IMG/VR virus record: IMGVR_UViG_3300035182_001043
Coordinates: 1 to 38,924 of that record
DNA: 38,924 nt
Direction: 5' to 3' (one strand)
Source: a virus
Positions 25,734-33,568 of the stretch are shown here, one piece after another (the first letter of the stretch is position 1; each line of letters opens with the position of its first letter). A model generated the notes under the pieces. The model ran no database searches. It was not told the DNA's origin and worked only from the letters and a program-made list of their open reading frames with translations. Made by a program: the position numbers and the translations under genes.

Positions 25734-26130
25734 TTTTTAATGTTATTGAGTAATTTAATTTATTAACTGGATAACCCCAGTTTGACATTGCTCTTTTTAA
25801 ATCTTCAACATGAATTTCTAAATAGTAATCCATAATCCCAGGTTCTACTTTTGCAACAATTAAAGCATTAACAAGTTGTGCTGCACTTAACTTATGATCA
25901 CTTTGAATACCTAATTCACGGACTCTAACAAAAACATTAGGCATATTTTCTAACCAATAATCATCACTTTTTAAACTCATACCATAAAATATGATTAACC
26001 ATCCTTCAGATGCATTAATATCACAATTATTTAGTATTTCATTTGCAACAACATGATTCTCTTTATCAGGAGAATTATACATTTTATATATACTTTCAAC
26101 ACTTTCTCTATTCAATACTACTTTTTCCAT
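25723..26130 (-). CDS. Small protein sharing a repeat with the 417-aa protein
   Basis: 135 residues, MEKVVLNRESVESIYKMYNS. Residues 11-49 align with residues 226-267 of the 417-aa protein (common K/E-M-[YF]-N-S, D-x-[ED]-N-H, E-I-x-N-N/A). The second half is helical. It overlaps the zincin-VWA gene by 11 nt, so probably functions with the MoxR pair, perhaps as an adaptor; this is inference. Confidence 0.75.
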   Translation of the reverse strand: MEKVVLNRESVESIYKMYNSPDKENHVVANEILNNCDINASEGWLIIFYGMSLKSDDYWLENMPNVFVRVRELGIQSDHKLSAAQLVNALIVAKVEPGIMDYYLEIHVEDLKRAMSNWGYPVNKLNYSITLKNEE

Positions 26131-26132
26131 TT

Positions 26133-26228
26133 CTATAATTTTGATATCACTAAGTAATTTGCATATGCATCTTCATATGTAAATGCCCAGATTCTATAGC
26201 CATCTATTATAAATAATTGCTTTTCCAT
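26133..26228 (-). CDS. Tiny ORF, 31 aa
   Basis: Starts MEKQLFIIDGYRIWAFTYED and ends at a TAG 2 nt before the next ATG. Without it there would be an empty 100-nt gap in a block that otherwise has none. The composition is protein-like, with aromatic and acidic residues. No family recognised. Confidence 0.5.
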   Translation of the reverse strand: MEKQLFIIDGYRIWAFTYEDAYANYLVISKL

Positions 26229-26232
26229 AATT

Positions 26233-26406
26233 CTAGTTTATTTCTAAAAGTTCAGATTCAATATAATTTAATAACCCTAAAACTTCAGTTTTTTGACATG
26301 TTTCTGGGTTTTCATCATCATATTCCATATTATTAGAAATTAGTACTTCTAATTGATTTAACAAGTTTACTACTTGTGTTTCTACTTCTTTATTCATCTT
26401 TTCCAT
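26233..26406 (-). CDS. Small hypothetical protein
   Basis: 57 residues from the ATG at 26406 (MEKMNKEVETQVVNLLNQLE); upstream in-frame starts would overlap the previous gene, and a second Met three codons later is also possible. Acidic and helical, ending ELLEIN. Likely a small two-helix protein. Function unknown. Confidence 0.65.
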   Translation of the reverse strand: MEKMNKEVETQVVNLLNQLEVLISNNMEYDDENPETCQKTEVLGLLNYIESELLEIN

Positions 26407-26419
26407 TAGTCTTCTATTT

Positions 26420-26542
26420 TTAAGGTTTATAATCAAGTTTTAGTTCTAAACATAACCATGCATAACTAGCATGTATTCCTTTTGATTTTTTTGGAATTAA
26501 TTTCCATTCCAATAAATTAATTTTTAATGTTATTTGTCTCAT
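26420..26542 (-). CDS. Small basic hypothetical protein, 40 aa
   Basis: MRQITLKINLLEWKLIPKKS at the start. The ATG shares one base with the upstream TGA (TGATG), a typical coupling in this operon, and it fills the gap between two genes. Basic, beta-like N-terminus. No family recognised. Confidence 0.6.
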   Translation of the reverse strand: MRQITLKINLLEWKLIPKKSKGIHASYAWLCLELKLDYKP

Positions 26543-26883
26543 CAGTCTTCTATTTTAAGTGTTTTAATCATCCATTCTGTGGGTTTATTTATATTATCCA
26601 CCCATTCTTTAGCACTTGGGATATAATTATTACAATCCTCTTTTACATGTTGTTCTCCAACATATCTTGTATATACAGTTTTACCATCTGAGTTGACAAA
26701 AGACATTCCAAATATCTTTTCACATTCAAATATACCTTCACTATGATGTCTAAACATTCTGTGTTTACTATGCCCAATCCATTTTTTAGTTTCATCAAAC
26801 CAATTATGAATTGCAATGTAATCACTCCATTCTCCACCCCATTTTCTTACTGAGGACTTACAATGTTCTAAAGGATGACTCAT
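26542..26883 (-). CDS. DUF6915-family protein
   Basis: 113 residues. MSHPLEHCKSSVRKWGGEWS, then IAIHNWFDETK, FRHHSEGIFECE, VNSDGKTV and GEQHVKED are the hallmark segments of a phage/plasmid family I know as DUF6915. Multiple conserved His, Asp and Glu residues suggest a metal-binding or nuclease-like fold, unproven. It starts 1 nt after the previous gene and is coupled to the 40-aa ORF by TGATG. Confidence 0.75.
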   Translation of the reverse strand: MSHPLEHCKSSVRKWGGEWSDYIAIHNWFDETKKWIGHSKHRMFRHHSEGIFECEKIFGMSFVNSDGKTVYTRYVGEQHVKEDCNNYIPSAKEWVDNINKPTEWMIKTLKIED

Positions 26884-26884
26884 T

Positions 26885-27289
26885 TTATTTAATGTATTTT
26901 TTAATAAGTTCTTTTAAACAAGTTTCTTCAGCTATTTTTCTATTAGAATAGGAAAAACTTTTTATTACATTTTCTTCATCAAAAGAAATAGTAAATCCAA
27001 ATTCTGTTTTTCCAACTTGTTGTATTGAAATTAACCAATCTGTTTTTTTATCAAACCAATTAAATACAAAAGGTCTAAGTGCCGCAACACAAGATTCTTC
27101 AGTTGTATTTTCTAACTTGTCAATAATTTCATTTGTTATGTATTTTGAATACCAGCCAACATGAGCATCTTTAATATATAACATAAGGCTCATTCCGTCA
27201 TAGCCTAAATCTTTTAATTTTTTTGAAAACTCATAATTAAGATATCCAGTATCAATTTCCATTTTTTCTATTTCTTGTTTTTTATTCAT
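26885..27289 (-). CDS. Hypothetical phage protein
   Basis: 134 residues from the ATG at 27289 (a second Met at residue 10 is possible). FNWFDKKTDWLISIQQVGKT and the C-terminal YSNRKIAEETCLKELIKKYI resemble a widespread phage hypothetical pattern, WF...strands...A-E-x-x-C-L-x-x-L-I. The ATG shares a base with the upstream TAA (TAATG). Function unknown. Confidence 0.75.
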   Translation of the reverse strand: MNKKQEIEKMEIDTGYLNYEFSKKLKDLGYDGMSLMLYIKDAHVGWYSKYITNEIIDKLENTTEESCVAALRPFVFNWFDKKTDWLISIQQVGKTEFGFTISFDEENVIKSFSYSNRKIAEETCLKELIKKYIK

Positions 27290-27690
27290 TATTCTAAACT
27301 TTTATCAATTAAATTACCTTTATGATGATAAGCTACAGTTTCAATGATTCTTATATAATTGTTTATATTATAATCTCCTGAAGAAACAAGTATACATAAG
27401 TTACCAAAACCACCTTCATCGTTCCACCAATCTTCTATATCATTAAGAATTTTAGATTGTACAAACTCTTCAATTAATTTATATAATTCTTTATCTTCTA
27501 AAGCATTATTATTATTGTCCCAAGCATCAATATTATTAAATACATCTGCTGTACTTGCACAAGGTTCATTTGTATAACCAATCCATTCTATAGCACCTGA
27601 GTCTCCTCCACCATTATAGTGTACTTTAATACCTGTAATACCAAGATCAGCCAACTTAAATAAGAGGCTTGTCATTTCTAATTCTCCCAT
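27289..27690 (-). CDS. DUF6878-family protein, copy 1
   Basis: 133 residues. KVHYNGGGDSGAIEWIGY, EDWWNDEGGFGNLCI and the C-terminal YHHKGNL are shared with the next gene upstream. The Y-x-G-G-G-D-S-G-x-I and D-W-W-N-x-E-G-G boxes mark a phage/plasmid family that I recall as DUF6878. Start ATG at 27690, or Met 6. Function unknown. It is 5 nt downstream of its paralogue. Confidence 0.8.
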   Translation of the reverse strand: MGELEMTSLLFKLADLGITGIKVHYNGGGDSGAIEWIGYTNEPCASTADVFNNIDAWDNNNNALEDKELYKLIEEFVQSKILNDIEDWWNDEGGFGNLCILVSSGDYNINNYIRIIETVAYHHKGNLIDKSLE

Positions 27691-27695
27691 AATTA

Positions 27696-28088
27696 TTATT
27701 TCTTATTTTTATCTTTTAAATTACCTTTATGATGATAATCTTCATACTCAATTACTCTGACACTATTATTAATTGTATATGTACCAAGTTCTACATCAAT
27801 ATAAACATAACCACGACCACCTTCATTATTCCACCAGTCTTCTATATCATTTAATAACATTTCTTGACAGTATTCTGCAATTAAATTACTTAATACTATA
27901 TCAATATTACCTAATGAATGTTCATCATCCCAATTTTCTAAATCATAATATCCTATATTTGGATCTTGAGTAGCATGAACATATTCAATTGCTCCACTAT
28001 CTCCACCACCTTCATAATATATTACAACTTTTTTAATACCATGACTGATTAAACCAAACATTATTTTTTCTAAACTATTTTTATCCAT
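27696..28088 (-). CDS. DUF6878-family protein, copy 2
   Basis: 130 residues. VVIYYEGGGDSGAIEYVHAT, LNDIEDWWNNEGGRG and YEDYHHKGNL align with the neighbouring copy, with around 40 percent identity by eye. The N-termini also align (LISHGIKKV with LADLGITGI). It is an old tandem duplication, since the two copies are well diverged at DNA level. Function unknown. Confidence 0.8.
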   Translation of the reverse strand: MDKNSLEKIMFGLISHGIKKVVIYYEGGGDSGAIEYVHATQDPNIGYYDLENWDDEHSLGNIDIVLSNLIAEYCQEMLLNDIEDWWNNEGGRGYVYIDVELGTYTINNSVRVIEYEDYHHKGNLKDKNKK

Positions 28089-28097
28089 AACTTTTTA

Positions 28098-28517
28098 TTA
28101 TTTAAACTTATAAAATTTACCAAGTATATTACCGTTTAAATATTTATCAGACTCAAGTACTCCTAATACAAATTGATGTTTAGTTTCTTGGTATGACAAT
28201 TCTAATTTAGTAGTACATATCATTAGTATATCTCTTTTAATTTTTATATTGTCTTTGTGTGCTTTTTTCAGTACTTCATTGCTACTGTAATAATTTTGAT
28301 AAGTAGCTTTCTTTACTCTTTTATATGTCTTTAATCTCTTATCAGTTGACATAGCCTTCTTACTCAGTTTTGTTTTAATATCTGCATAAAAATTCTTTTT
28401 ACCAATATAACTAATTGATTTTCCGTCTATTATTGCAGTCATATTATAAATAAAACCTATTGCATTTTCAGGAATCATATCTTCAGTAAATTCTTTACCT
28501 TTATATATCCAACTCAT
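28098..28517 (-). CDS. GIY-YIG-like phage endonuclease
   Basis: 139 residues. GFIYNMTAIIDGKSISYIGK has the G-[FI]-Y and Y-I-G strands with a short loop between. Then RLKTYKRV, YQNYYSSNEVL and LSYQETKHQFVLGVLE (catalytic Glu region) and the terminal N-x-N-ILGKF complete the layout of a phage GIY-YIG-like family I have met in T4/T7-like and crAss-like genomes. It may resolve branched DNA or cut host DNA. The role is inferred. Confidence 0.65.
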   Translation of the reverse strand: MSWIYKGKEFTEDMIPENAIGFIYNMTAIIDGKSISYIGKKNFYADIKTKLSKKAMSTDKRLKTYKRVKKATYQNYYSSNEVLKKAHKDNIKIKRDILMICTTKLELSYQETKHQFVLGVLESDKYLNGNILGKFYKFK

Positions 28518-28528
28518 AATTTTAAAAT

Positions 28529-28774
28529 TTAAGCATCACCCTGTGGTATAATACTCTGACGTTCTTGTATAAATTTACCTGAGAATACTTCAGTTAATGT
28601 TTTTTTTACATTGATACCACCTTCTTTCTCAATAGTTTCTATTAATAATACTACTGCATGTATAAGATGTGCAGGAGTAACTCCATGTATTTTTAAACTT
28701 GTAGTAAACTTTTCTGGTGCCTTTTCATCAAATTCATAATTTATTTTAATCTTACCTTTCATATAATGATTCAT
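28529..28774 (-). CDS. Small hypothetical protein
   Basis: 81 residues from the ATG at 28774, or 77 from Met 5 (28762), which reduces the overlap with the primase gene from 23 to 11 nt. A beta N-terminus (KIKINYEFDEKAPEKF) is followed by a long hydrophobic helix (LIHAVVLLIETIEKE). No family recognised. Overlap with the primase suggests translational coupling. Confidence 0.7.
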   Translation of the reverse strand: MNHYMKGKIKINYEFDEKAPEKFTTSLKIHGVTPAHLIHAVVLLIETIEKEGGINVKKTLTEVFSGKFIQERQSIIPQGDA

Positions 28775-29738
28775 TAAGTAATTTTAATACTTCTTTTTTT
28801 ACTTTTTCAATACCGTGTACTTTAATAGAATCTGATACATCTTTCTCCATATCAAGAATAATAAAATCAAGATTATATCTTTCTTTATATTTCTTCATAG
28901 AATTAATACCTGCTTCATCATTATCAAATAGTACACATATCTTTTTATATTTCTCTTTAAGTTTATTTATGTTTTGCTCTTTAATCATAGTATTTTCACT
29001 ATCCGGAGCAATACATTCTATATCCTTAAAGCCAAGCTTATTAAAAGCCATTATATCTTTCAATGAAGAAGTAATAACTAAATAATCTACTGTAAGTGAT
29101 AGTTGTTGTGACCCTTGTATATGATTACCTAACTTTAAGAATTTCTTATTCATATTCTTAGGCTGATAAATCTTATACAATGTGCCATCTTTTTTGAAAT
29201 AACCATACAGATTTAAACCTGTAATAATAATCTCAGATGTAGTACCATTAAGTTCAAGTCTGGTCATCTTATAATACTCTAATGCAGATACATTATATAT
29301 TTCTAGCATCTTAGAACCAATATGATATTGTCCCCAGTATTTCTGATCAAAGTTAGACCAATGTCTAATAGTATAATCAGTTACTTTATAATTTTCATAA
29401 GTTTTAATTTCAGGAGCTTTATAAGGTTTATGATCATCTAGGTATTTAACATAGTCATTAACTATTTTATAAGAAACTTCTCCTCTATCTTTAATACCAC
29501 ACATATATTGTACTAATGATATAGAGTCTCCTTGATAACCTGATGAAAAATCTTTAAACTTATATGTCATTGTTGCAGCATCCATATAAATAATCATTGA
29601 TGGAGTCTTTTCAGTTTTAAATACAGATTTAATTTTTATCTGCTGTCCGTCTAATTGTTCAGTAAGATTTAAATAATTCTCAAAGATCCAAATTGTTGGT
29701 ACATCCTGGAATCTAATTACATTTTTAGTTGAAATCAT
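28752..29738 (-). CDS. DnaG-like TOPRIM primase (zinc finger reduced)
   Basis: 328 residues. The N-terminal 100 residues look like a CHC2-type primase N-domain with FKTEKTPSMIIYMDAA and YKFKDFSSGYQGDSISLVQ (the F-D-F-x-G-D-x-I-x-L-V pattern) but without Cys/His zinc ligands. The TOPRIM part has LVITSSLKDIMAF, VLFDNDEAGINSM (D-x-D-x-x-G) and MEKDVSDSI (D-x-S/D). In the first TOPRIM strand the usual catalytic Glu in V-x-E-G appears to be Ser (ITSSLKD), a possible loss of one ligand. It likely primes DNA synthesis with the DnaB-like helicase encoded in the same block. Confidence 0.8.
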   Translation of the reverse strand: MISTKNVIRFQDVPTIWIFENYLNLTEQLDGQQIKIKSVFKTEKTPSMIIYMDAATMTYKFKDFSSGYQGDSISLVQYMCGIKDRGEVSYKIVNDYVKYLDDHKPYKAPEIKTYENYKVTDYTIRHWSNFDQKYWGQYHIGSKMLEIYNVSALEYYKMTRLELNGTTSEIIITGLNLYGYFKKDGTLYKIYQPKNMNKKFLKLGNHIQGSQQLSLTVDYLVITSSLKDIMAFNKLGFKDIECIAPDSENTMIKEQNINKLKEKYKKICVLFDNDEAGINSMKKYKERYNLDFIILDMEKDVSDSIKVHGIEKVKKEVLKLLNESLYER

Positions 29739-29755
29739 ATCTTTTAACTTTAATT

Positions 29756-29782
29756 AAAAAGGGAGCCCATTTCCTGACTCCC
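29756..29782 (-). terminator. Terminator-like hairpin between SSB candidate and primase gene
   Basis: GGGAG (29761-29765) pairs with CTCCC (29778-29782) around a 12-nt loop, with additional AA/TT pairing if one C is bulged. Leftward it is followed by five T. It is 13 nt beyond the SSB-candidate stop and about 18 nt before the primase start, so it may attenuate rather than stop transcription. Confidence 0.55.
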
Positions 29783-29795
29783 CTTTAAACTATTG

Positions 29796-30476
29796 TTAGT
29801 CTAAATCAAAGTCTGAGCCAACCTTAGTTGATACCTCAAAATCATCCTCACCAAATGCTTCTACCTTCTTAGCTTCTAATTTTTTAAGATGTAGAGCTTC
29901 AGAATATAGTAACTGTTTACCAGATCCAAGTTTAGCATATGCAAAACCATCTCTAGAAGATTTTGGTAAATATAAGTCATAATTTGTATAACCTGTTTTA
30001 CCTTCATATTCTTTTCCTGCAATACAGAAATCTAAATACTTATCTTGATAAGGTGCTGTTTTATCAAATGCAGTGATAAACTCTTCAATTGTATTGTGCT
30101 TATTATCTTGAGCATCAAACCAATTAACTATGTCTAATGTAGTACATAATGATTTAATAAATACTAATATACTATTATCTCTAGAAATTTGTACACCTGA
30201 TTTAGTTACTCCATCTGCAAATGCATATTGGCCAGATTTTACTCTACCAATTTGACCTTTATAATGACCAGCATCTGGATTTTCTTTATCCAACATAAAT
30301 CCTTCAAATCCTTCAAGAGGTTCAGTCTCAAGATTAAGTATTATACTTATACCACCTGGAATAAATTTAAAATCTTCACCTACTAAACTATTAAGTTTTA
30401 ATTTGTGATTACCTGGACTAATTGTTTTTGGTATTCCACTTCCACCTGTTCCGACATCTTTTGTTCCAATTGCCAT
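29796..30476 (-). CDS. Candidate single-strand DNA-binding protein
   Basis: 226 residues. Beta-rich with Gly turns (KLKLNSLVGEDFKFIPGG, SIILNLETEPLEGFEGFML), and an acidic tail ending FDLD, the kind of terminal acidic-hydrophobic motif SSB proteins use to bind partners. It lies 18 nt downstream of the Sak4-like ATPase, which is often paired with an SSB in phages. No direct OB-fold signature that I can prove. The N-terminus MAIGTKD is shared with two other proteins. Confidence 0.5.
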   Translation of the reverse strand: MAIGTKDVGTGGSGIPKTISPGNHKLKLNSLVGEDFKFIPGGISIILNLETEPLEGFEGFMLDKENPDAGHYKGQIGRVKSGQYAFADGVTKSGVQISRDNSILVFIKSLCTTLDIVNWFDAQDNKHNTIEEFITAFDKTAPYQDKYLDFCIAGKEYEGKTGYTNYDLYLPKSSRDGFAYAKLGSGKQLLYSEALHLKKLEAKKVEAFGEDDFEVSTKVGSDFDLD

Positions 30477-30494
30477 TTTTCTTATTTTTATTTA

Positions 30495-31223
30495 TTATTT
30501 ATATACTTCATCCCAGTGAGTAATTATCTCACCTTTGTCATTAGCTTCACTAATAACTATTTCTGCATTTCTTAAATGCTCAGGTCTTGCACCACAAGTT
30601 GTCTCTTCATTAGTTTTAAATGATAAGAATACTTGATTACCTTTTCTGAACATATAACCAATTGCATCAGCATTAGCACAGATTAAAGACTTGATTTTAC
30701 CAGTTAAATCTATATTAGCAGACATAACCATTTCACCTTTATCATCTACTTGCTTATCTTTGATATGCCCAGATAAAATAATATGGTCAGCTAATGTGTC
30801 TACATAGTTTAAAACATCAAAAAATGCTTCTCTTACATATAAATAACCAGCTCCATTTGGTAAAGTAATTACATTATCTCCATCAAAGTTTTTACCCATT
30901 GAAGTTTGCTTATACTTTTTTACAGCTAATGGCATTACCATTTCTTCTAATGCAGTTACAGTATCAATAGTAATAAACTTATAAGGTTTACCAGCTTCTA
31001 ATACTTCTTTACCAATTGCTAGCAACTCTTTAAGATTACTTGCTTTAACTTTTAATGCATCTACATAATCAGTTCCATTCTCCAAATCAATAATTAAATT
31101 GTCTTCTAAACCAGCAAATGCAGTAGTTTTACCTGTTTTTGGCTTAGAATAAATAATTAATCTTTTTGGATTGACTCTTGTTGCACCTACTTTCTTAGTG
31201 GGCAATACTAATCCTTCACTCAT
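30495..31223 (-). CDS. Sak4-like RecA-family ATPase
   Basis: 242 residues. Walker A is YSKPKTGKTTAF near residues 26-37; Walker B is FITIDTVTALEEM; sensor-like IILSGHIKD. This is the short single-domain RecA fold (AAA_24/Sak4) used by phages for single-strand annealing or strand exchange. Gene context, next to an SSB candidate and with a RecB-like nuclease in the same block, supports a recombination or replication-restart function. It starts 4 nt after the 183-aa gene. Confidence 0.85.
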   Translation of the reverse strand: MSEGLVLPTKKVGATRVNPKRLIIYSKPKTGKTTAFAGLEDNLIIDLENGTDYVDALKVKASNLKELLAIGKEVLEAGKPYKFITIDTVTALEEMVMPLAVKKYKQTSMGKNFDGDNVITLPNGAGYLYVREAFFDVLNYVDTLADHIILSGHIKDKQVDDKGEMVMSANIDLTGKIKSLICANADAIGYMFRKGNQVFLSFKTNEETTCGARPEHLRNAEIVISEANDKGEIITHWDEVYK

Positions 31224-31227
31224 ACTT

Positions 31228-31779
31228 TTATTTTATTAAATCATTTAACCATTTTTTATTACTTACTGGTTTCTGTAATAGAATGGCAGCTAGATCTCTT
31301 ACAGTTAAACTGCTTAAAGGAGCATCTAAATCTGAATCCATTAAATCATCAAAATCAGGAAATAACCCTTCCGTTTCAGTACTTTTAATTTCAGTTTTAG
31401 TTTCAGTTTTAATTGCTGTCAGTTCAGATACAGGAATAAGATATCTTACATGCCCATTTGCATTAGGATCTGTAGTTTCATACTCCTCATCATAAAATGA
31501 ATTATAACTCCATTTATATAATGTTCTTGTTGGGTCTTCAGAATCTAATGTAATACTTACGTATTCAGTATAGATATCTTCTCCTTTTGATAATTCACTC
31601 TTAAAGAATCCCATATATAAATCATCTTTACCATAGGGTCTATAAGCACATTTAGGTATATATAGAGGACTAGTTATACCTAATGCATCAAATACTTTTT
31701 GATGGTACTTTACCATCTCTTCAGTTTTTTCTTTTCTGTTAAAACTAGCACTGCTGCTGTCTTTTGTTGTTAATGCCAT
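31228..31779 (-). CDS. Hypothetical replication-block protein
   Basis: 183 residues, MALTTKDSSSASFNRKEKTE at the start. A compact beta segment (LYIPKCAYRPYGKDDLYMGF, YTEYVSITLDSED), a Thr/Lys/Glu-rich linker (TETKTEIKSTETEG), then a short C-terminal helical motif LTVRDLAAILLQ and KKWLNDLIK. The layout, domain-linker-peptide, suggests an adaptor tethering another replisome protein. Lies between the DnaB-like helicase (7 nt) and Sak4. Function unknown. Confidence 0.8.
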   Translation of the reverse strand: MALTTKDSSSASFNRKEKTEEMVKYHQKVFDALGITSPLYIPKCAYRPYGKDDLYMGFFKSELSKGEDIYTEYVSITLDSEDPTRTLYKWSYNSFYDEEYETTDPNANGHVRYLIPVSELTAIKTETKTEIKSTETEGLFPDFDDLMDSDLDAPLSSLTVRDLAAILLQKPVSNKKWLNDLIK

Positions 31780-31786
31780 ATATTAA

Positions 31787-32791
31787 TTATTTGGTTCCAA
31801 TTCTTTTTTCTTGTTGTGCTGGAGTATTCATTTCTACTATACTCATTCTTTCAAACTCAGCTTTAAAGAAACTTAATCTAGTATCACCATTTCTACATTT
31901 AAGAAAATGTAATACCATTACCTTATCATTTTCAATTATATATCTATCAGGACCATAGAATCTGATTTTCTGTTTAGCTGGTCTATTAATACCAATTACA
32001 GTATCTGCATGTTGTAATAAAGCATCAGCACCAAATATATCTGATTCTAATACATAATTACTATACTTTCCATCTTCTGATCTCTCAGGATTATCTATAT
32101 TCCTGTTTAATTGACTTAATATAATGAATGCTATCGGGTAAACTCTTTTAAGATTTGTTAATGCTTCACCAAGGTTATTTAAAGTTTCATTCTTATCTCT
32201 TTCAGTTTGTGCTTTTTTTACAAGTAGAGAATGGTCAAGAGAAATTAAAGTCTTTTTATATTTCCTTATACCTTCTTCATCTACTTCAGAATGATGTGAC
32301 ATATACTCATGTATAGTTCTGATAAATTCATCTACTGTACATGGTTTTTCTACTATATCAATGGGATACTTAATCTTTTGTTTAGCATAGTCATAACATT
32401 TCTGTAGATCTTCAGTTGATAATTGACCATCTGCACTACATAAATACTTATATGACTTACCAATAATACTTGAATACTCTCTAATTGCAGATGACCTAGC
32501 TAACATTTCAAATTGAAACTGTAAAACTCTAAAGTCTTCTGCAGGATTAAGAATAAAAGATTCTCTTACTATTTGCTCAACAATTAAAGTTTTACCACTT
32601 GCAGGTCTTCCTCCAATTACAGTCATAGTATTCCATTCAATACCATCAGTCATTGCATCATTAAACTTAGGCCACGGTGTTCTAAGACTTTTAATCTCAC
32701 CTAACATTCTGCCTTTTAAATAATGTAATGATTCCTGGAAACCTTCTTTTTGGCTAACCCACTTAGAATTAACTGTTTGCTTAAGTGCCAT
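31787..32791 (-). CDS. DnaB-like replicative helicase (core only)
   Basis: 334 residues from the ATG at 32791; an in-frame TTG two codons upstream is less likely. Walker A is GGRPASGKT (about residues 60-68), Walker B is TLISLDHSLLV, and motif H3-like FIILSQLNRNID and the terminal HFLKCRNGDT match DnaB/T7-gp4-type RecA cores. The N-terminal primase-binding domain of cellular DnaB is absent, so loading and primase contact must use other parts. It would unwind the fork for the PolB. A 58-aa membrane ORF precedes it by 9 nt. Confidence 0.9.
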   Translation of the reverse strand: MALKQTVNSKWVSQKEGFQESLHYLKGRMLGEIKSLRTPWPKFNDAMTDGIEWNTMTVIGGRPASGKTLIVEQIVRESFILNPAEDFRVLQFQFEMLARSSAIREYSSIIGKSYKYLCSADGQLSTEDLQKCYDYAKQKIKYPIDIVEKPCTVDEFIRTIHEYMSHHSEVDEEGIRKYKKTLISLDHSLLVKKAQTERDKNETLNNLGEALTNLKRVYPIAFIILSQLNRNIDNPERSEDGKYSNYVLESDIFGADALLQHADTVIGINRPAKQKIRFYGPDRYIIENDKVMVLHFLKCRNGDTRLSFFKAEFERMSIVEMNTPAQQEKRIGTK

Positions 32792-32800
32792 ATACAATAA

Positions 32801-32977
32801 TTAAATAATTTTTACTTTAATTCTATTATATGTAGCATGTAATACACTAATCACTACCTCAACTACAATAAACTGAATTACAGTAATAGAAATAACAAAT
32901 GTATTAATTACTAAATAACCTAATAGAATCCCTACTATGGCACAACACCCTAGTATTAATTTGGGTAATTTATACAT
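32801..32977 (-). CDS. Small membrane protein, 58 aa
   Basis: Starts MYKLPKLILGCCAIVGILLG, followed by a nearly continuous run of Ile, Val and Leu to about residue 48, then a basic end (YNRIKVKII). The ATG overlaps the previous TAA by one base (TAATG), and it fills a 180-nt gap exactly. Two transmembrane helices are likely. Might anchor the replisome or act on the envelope; unknown. Confidence 0.65.
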   Translation of the reverse strand: MYKLPKLILGCCAIVGILLGYLVINTFVISITVIQFIVVEVVISVLHATYNRIKVKII

Positions 32978-33567
32978 TATACTACTTTTTCTTTAAAATG
33001 TGTTTGTGACGGATCATCTGACCCATTTAATAACATATCACAATAATTTGCTAATTCAGAATCATAAGTTTTATCTGAGCCTTGTTTTCTAATAAAGTAT
33101 TGAGATGTTCTCATATACTTATATCCTGTTGCCTCATACTCATCAACATACGTCTTTGTAGCATTAATTACTGTTTCCCAGGTATAAGTATGTGATTCAA
33201 AAAACCATCTGAAGTTATTCTCTAGATTCTTTTTATCTGACCTTGCATATTTACCACTTGGTAGCTTAAATTTAGGAAAAATATCTAAATAAACATCAAT
33301 ATTTTCCATAAAATTATCACCCATCAATGTTGTACTTGTTTTTTTCTTACTATTTTTAAAATAAGATTCTAGTTCTTGTAAAAGAATTATTGCCTTACCT
33401 GCTAGTTTCATATCAGCTTCTAACCAGTCTGTTGACTGTAAGCGTTTTACCTCTAATGCATCATTAATAAAATCATTAGTTTTAATTTTATGCTTAATAC
33501 AATAGAGTATATACAATTGATTTGGACTCAACTGTTTCTTTATTAATAAATTAAAAATTTCATCCAT
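32977..33567 (-). CDS. Hypothetical protein, possible winged-helix replication factor
   Basis: 196 residues. The N-terminus LSPNQLYILYCIKHKIK resembles a helix-turn-helix first helix; the middle is KDKKS-rich and the C-terminal half reads NNFRWFFESHTYTWETVINATKTYVDEY, similar to helical domains in phage replisome organisers. It sits 1 nt after UDG and just before the DnaB-like helicase, the place of a helicase loader or initiator. This role is a guess from context. Confidence 0.75.
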   Translation of the reverse strand: MDEIFNLLIKKQLSPNQLYILYCIKHKIKTNDFINDALEVKRLQSTDWLEADMKLAGKAIILLQELESYFKNSKKKTSTTLMGDNFMENIDVYLDIFPKFKLPSGKYARSDKKNLENNFRWFFESHTYTWETVINATKTYVDEYEATGYKYMRTSQYFIRKQGSDKTYDSELANYCDMLLNGSDDPSQTHFKEKVV

Positions 33568-33568
33568 A

